Assembly: GCF_937863155.1 (NCBI RefSeq)
Contig: NZ_CALMFB010000011.1
Coordinates: forward strand, 20,844-84,843
Direction of reading: 5' to 3'
DNA from: an uncultured Brevundimonas sp.
Lineage (GTDB): Bacteria; Pseudomonadota; Alphaproteobacteria; Caulobacterales; Caulobacteraceae
Length of the DNA: 64,000 nt
Shown here: positions 62,175 through 64,000 of the stretch, piece after piece
How positions within the stretch are numbered: position 1 is the stretch's first letter
How the letters are laid out: each line of letters begins with the position of its first letter
Translations under genes and position numbers: made by a program
The notes under the pieces: generated by a model
The model's input: only the letters and a program-made list of their open reading frames with translations
Database searches by the model: none
Told to the model about the DNA's origin: nothing

Positions 62175-63433
62175 GCGCGCTGCACACAGACATGCTGGCC
62201 ATCGGCCGCCGCGCCCGCAGCGCCGCGCAGGCCCTGGCCCAGACGACGGCCCAGGCGCGCACCCATGCCCTGACCTTGCTGGCGGACGCCCTGCTTCAAG
62301 CCCAGGCGGTCATTCTTCAGGCCAACGCCCGTGATGTCGAAGCCGCCCGGGCGGCCGGCCTGTCCGAAGCGCTGATCGACAGGCTGGCGCTGACGCCCGA
62401 TCGCGTGGCGGCGATAGCCCAGGCCGTTCGGGTCATCGCCGGCGTTCCCGACCCCCTGGGCGCCGAACTGGCGCGATGGACCCCCGCCAACGGCCTGGAC
62501 ATCGCCCGCGTCCGCACCCCCATCGGCGTGCTGGGCGTCATCTACGAAAGCCGGCCGAACGTCACCGCGGACGCAGCGGCCCTGTGTATCCGGTCGGGAA
62601 ACGCCGCCATCCTGCGCTGCGGCTCGGACTGTCTGCAGTCGTCCCTGGCCATCGCCGAGGCGGTTCGCATCGCGCTTATTGGGGCCGACCTGCCTGCCGA
62701 CGCCATCCAGCTGATCGCCACGCCCGACCGCGACGCCGTGGGTCATCTGCTGTCGGGCCTGGAGGGGACGGTTGATCTGCTGATCCCGCGCGGCGGCAAG
62801 AGCCTGGTCGCCCGCGTGCAGAGCGAAGCCAGGGCGCCCGTGCTGGGCCACTTGGAAGGCCTGTGCCACACCTATCTGCATCACACCGCCGATCTGGACG
62901 TCGCCCGGCGCGTGACCCTGAACGCCAAGATGCGCCGGGTCTCGGTCTGCGGCGCGACCGAGACCCTGCTGGTGGATCGCGCGGGCGCCGAACGACTATT
63001 GCCCCAGGTCGCCGCCGATCTGATGGCCGCAGGATGCGAATTGCGCGGCGACGACGCTGCACGCGCCCTGGTCCCCGACATGGCCGAGGCGACCCAGGCG
63101 GATTGGACCACCGAATACCTGGCCCCCATACTGTCGGTGCGGATCGTCGAAGACCTGGACGACGCCGTGGATCACATCCGCCGTTACGGCTCTGGCCACA
63201 CCGAGGCGATCATCACGATGGACGAAACGGCCGCGCAACGGTTCACCGACGCCGTCGACAGCGCCATCGTCCTGGTCAACGCCTCGACCCAGTTCGCCGA
63301 CGGCGGCGAGTTCGGCTTTGGGGGCGAGATCGGCATTTCCACCTCCCGCCTCCATGCGCGCGGCCCGGTCGGGGCCGAACAACTGACGACCTACAAATAT
63401 GTGGTCCGGGGCCAGGGTCAGACACGCCCCTAG
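62171..63433 (+). CDS. proA: Gamma-glutamyl phosphate reductase
   Basis: Second step of proline synthesis, an ALDH-superfamily NADPH enzyme of 420 residues. [20 protein letters not shown] and [18 protein letters not shown] are the family motifs; the catalytic Cys lies in [20 protein letters not shown] (about residue 237). The end [20 protein letters not shown] is strongly conserved. Translationally coupled to proB. It is followed by 211 bp before rpoH. Confidence 0.96.
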   Translation: MSALHTDMLAIGRRARSAAQALAQTTAQARTHALTLLADALLQAQAVILQANARDVEAARAAGLSEALIDRLALTPDRVAAIAQAVRVIAGVPDPLGAELARWTPANGLDIARVRTPIGVLGVIYESRPNVTADAAALCIRSGNAAILRCGSDCLQSSLAIAEAVRIALIGADLPADAIQLIATPDRDAVGHLLSGLEGTVDLLIPRGGKSLVARVQSEARAPVLGHLEGLCHTYLHHTADLDVARRVTLNAKMRRVSVCGATETLLVDRAGAERLLPQVAADLMAAGCELRGDDAARALVPDMAEATQADWTTEYLAPILSVRIVEDLDDAVDHIRRYGSGHTEAIITMDETAAQRFTDAVDSAIVLVNASTQFADGGEFGFGGEIGISTSRLHARGPVGAEQLTTYKYVVRGQGQTRP

Positions 63434-63440
63434 GTCCGTC

Positions 63441-63469
63441 TTGTTTCGATACGGACAATCTGCTACAGA
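63441..63469 (+). promoter_or_regulatory. Possible sigma-70 promoter of rpoH
   Basis: TTGTTT (63441-63446), a 17-bp spacer and TACAGA (63464-63469) sit 8 bp after proA. A weak GTCCGT/ACGGAC hairpin (63434-63456) overlaps it and might end the proBA message. In Caulobacter rpoH also has a heat-shock promoter; I could not identify one with confidence. Confidence 0.35.
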
Positions 63470-63644
63470 GTCTGCGACTGAAAATCCGTGGCCCGCCGGC
63501 CACGATTCGACGCGGTGTGACGATCCGCCTCTGGTCAAGTCGGCAACGGATCACCAAGTCTTCGGTTGAGGGGTGAGGGATCGGTGCACATTCCGTGGCC
63601 GAAACCGCTGGACCCGCTCGGTATCGGTCGGAGGGACCACTTTT

Positions 63645-64000
63645 ATGGCTGCCAATTCCACCTATGCGGTGATGTCGCCTGAACAGGGACTGTCACGCTA
63701 TCTCACTGAAATCCGTAAATTTCCGATGCTCAGCAAGGACGAAGAGTTCATGCTGGCCAAGCGCTGGAGCGAGCATCAGGACCCTGAGGCCGCCCACCGT
63801 CTCGTCACGTCGCACCTGCGCCTGGTGGCCAAGATCGCCATGGGTTATCGCGGCTATGGCCTGCCGATCGGCGAAGTGATTTCCGAAGGCAACGTCGGCC
63901 TGATGCAGGCCGTCAAGAAATTCGACCCCGACAAGGGATTCCGCCTGGCGACCTACGCCATGTGGTGGATCCGCGCCTCGATCCAGGAATACATCCTGCG
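63645..64000 (+). CDS. rpoH: RNA polymerase sigma-32 factor, C-terminus cut by window edge
   Basis: The heat-shock sigma factor. The 118 visible residues include the RpoH-type opening YAVMSPEQGLSRYLTEIRKF, then region 2: SHLRLVAKIAMGYRGYGLPI, EGNVGLMQAVKKFDPDKGFR and ATYAMWWIRASIQEYIL (-10 recognition). The strong ribosome-binding site GGAGGG lies 9 bp before the ATG. The QRKLFFNLR box that marks sigma-32 would lie just past the edge. The RpoH-type N-terminus makes RpoD or FliA unlikely. Confidence 0.92.
   Translation, partial: MAANSTYAVMSPEQGLSRYLTEIRKFPMLSKDEEFMLAKRWSEHQDPEAAHRLVTSHLRLVAKIAMGYRGYGLPIGEVISEGNVGLMQAVKKFDPDKGFRLATYAMWWIRASIQEYIL

Overview
The window is very G+C-rich, gene-dense chromosomal DNA with short intergenic gaps and many 1-4 bp start/stop overlaps. 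Gene content and order point to an alphaproteobacterium of the Caulobacterales, most likely Brevundimonas or a close relative. This is inferred from recognised families and synteny: SPOR protein-nagZ-scpA, zapA-6S RNA-formyl-THF cyclo-ligase, the DUF1476 ATPase inhibitor beside purC, separate purS/purQ/purL, glyQ/glyS, and a perfect CtrA-type box. Most of it is core housekeeping DNA. No prophage, transposase, CRISPR array or large island is visible.

Layout. 1-3.7 kb (minus): scpA (cut by the window edge), nagZ, a SPOR cell-wall protein and a dGTPase-like HD hydrolase. 3.8-6.1 kb (plus): an ErpA/IscA-type Fe-S carrier and an sdpR-sdpI-hydrolase cluster with an obvious operator. 6.1-8.4 kb (minus): dihydroorotase and a family 9 glycosyltransferase. 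8.6-15.3 kb (plus): M16 protease, DedA protein, pyruvate kinase, a solitary D12-class adenine methylase and two small membrane proteins. 15.4-19.4 kb: SIMPL protein, a CAU-anticodon tRNA, and a two-gene secreted beta-helix/Sel1 operon behind a CtrA-type box. 19.6-26.1 kb (plus): free-methionine-sulfoxide reductase, ROK kinase, SDR, CitE-like lyase, pyruvate phosphate dikinase and an outer-membrane barrel. 26.1-38.2 kb (minus): a small unknown protein, a PA3286-like ketoacyl synthase, a KpsC-like Kdo transferase, glyS and glyQ with a DUF559 endonuclease cassette between them, ispE, a TPR protein and ETF-ubiquinone oxidoreductase. 38.3-47.7 kb: family 4 UDG, lytic transglycosylase, GST, purB, a relBE-type toxin-antitoxin pair coupled to a deoxyinosine glycosylase, the ATPase inhibitor, then purC-purS-(43-aa membrane protein) and purQ. 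47.8-54.6 kb: TspO-like protein, purL, DUF305 lipoprotein, then on minus a membrane protein, a YmdB-like phosphoesterase, the cyclo-ligase, 6S RNA, zapA and DUF4164. 54.7-64 kb: transketolase, secreted esterase, purT, S41 peptidase, ZIP transporter, proB-proA and the start of rpoH.

The genes cover purine synthesis (purB, C, S, Q, L, T), the pyruvate/PEP node (pyk, ppdK), proline synthesis, peptidoglycan turnover and envelope assembly, plus stress response (rpoH, 6S RNA, fRMsr). The parts most worth a second look are: the DUF559 cassette bounded by inverted repeats that encode its own termini; the toxin-antitoxin-glycosylase operon with a palindrome in its promoter; the sdpR operator; the CtrA/GANTC cluster ahead of the beta-helix/Sel1 operon; the orphan adenine methylase; several very small membrane proteins; and REP-like palindromes at operon boundaries.
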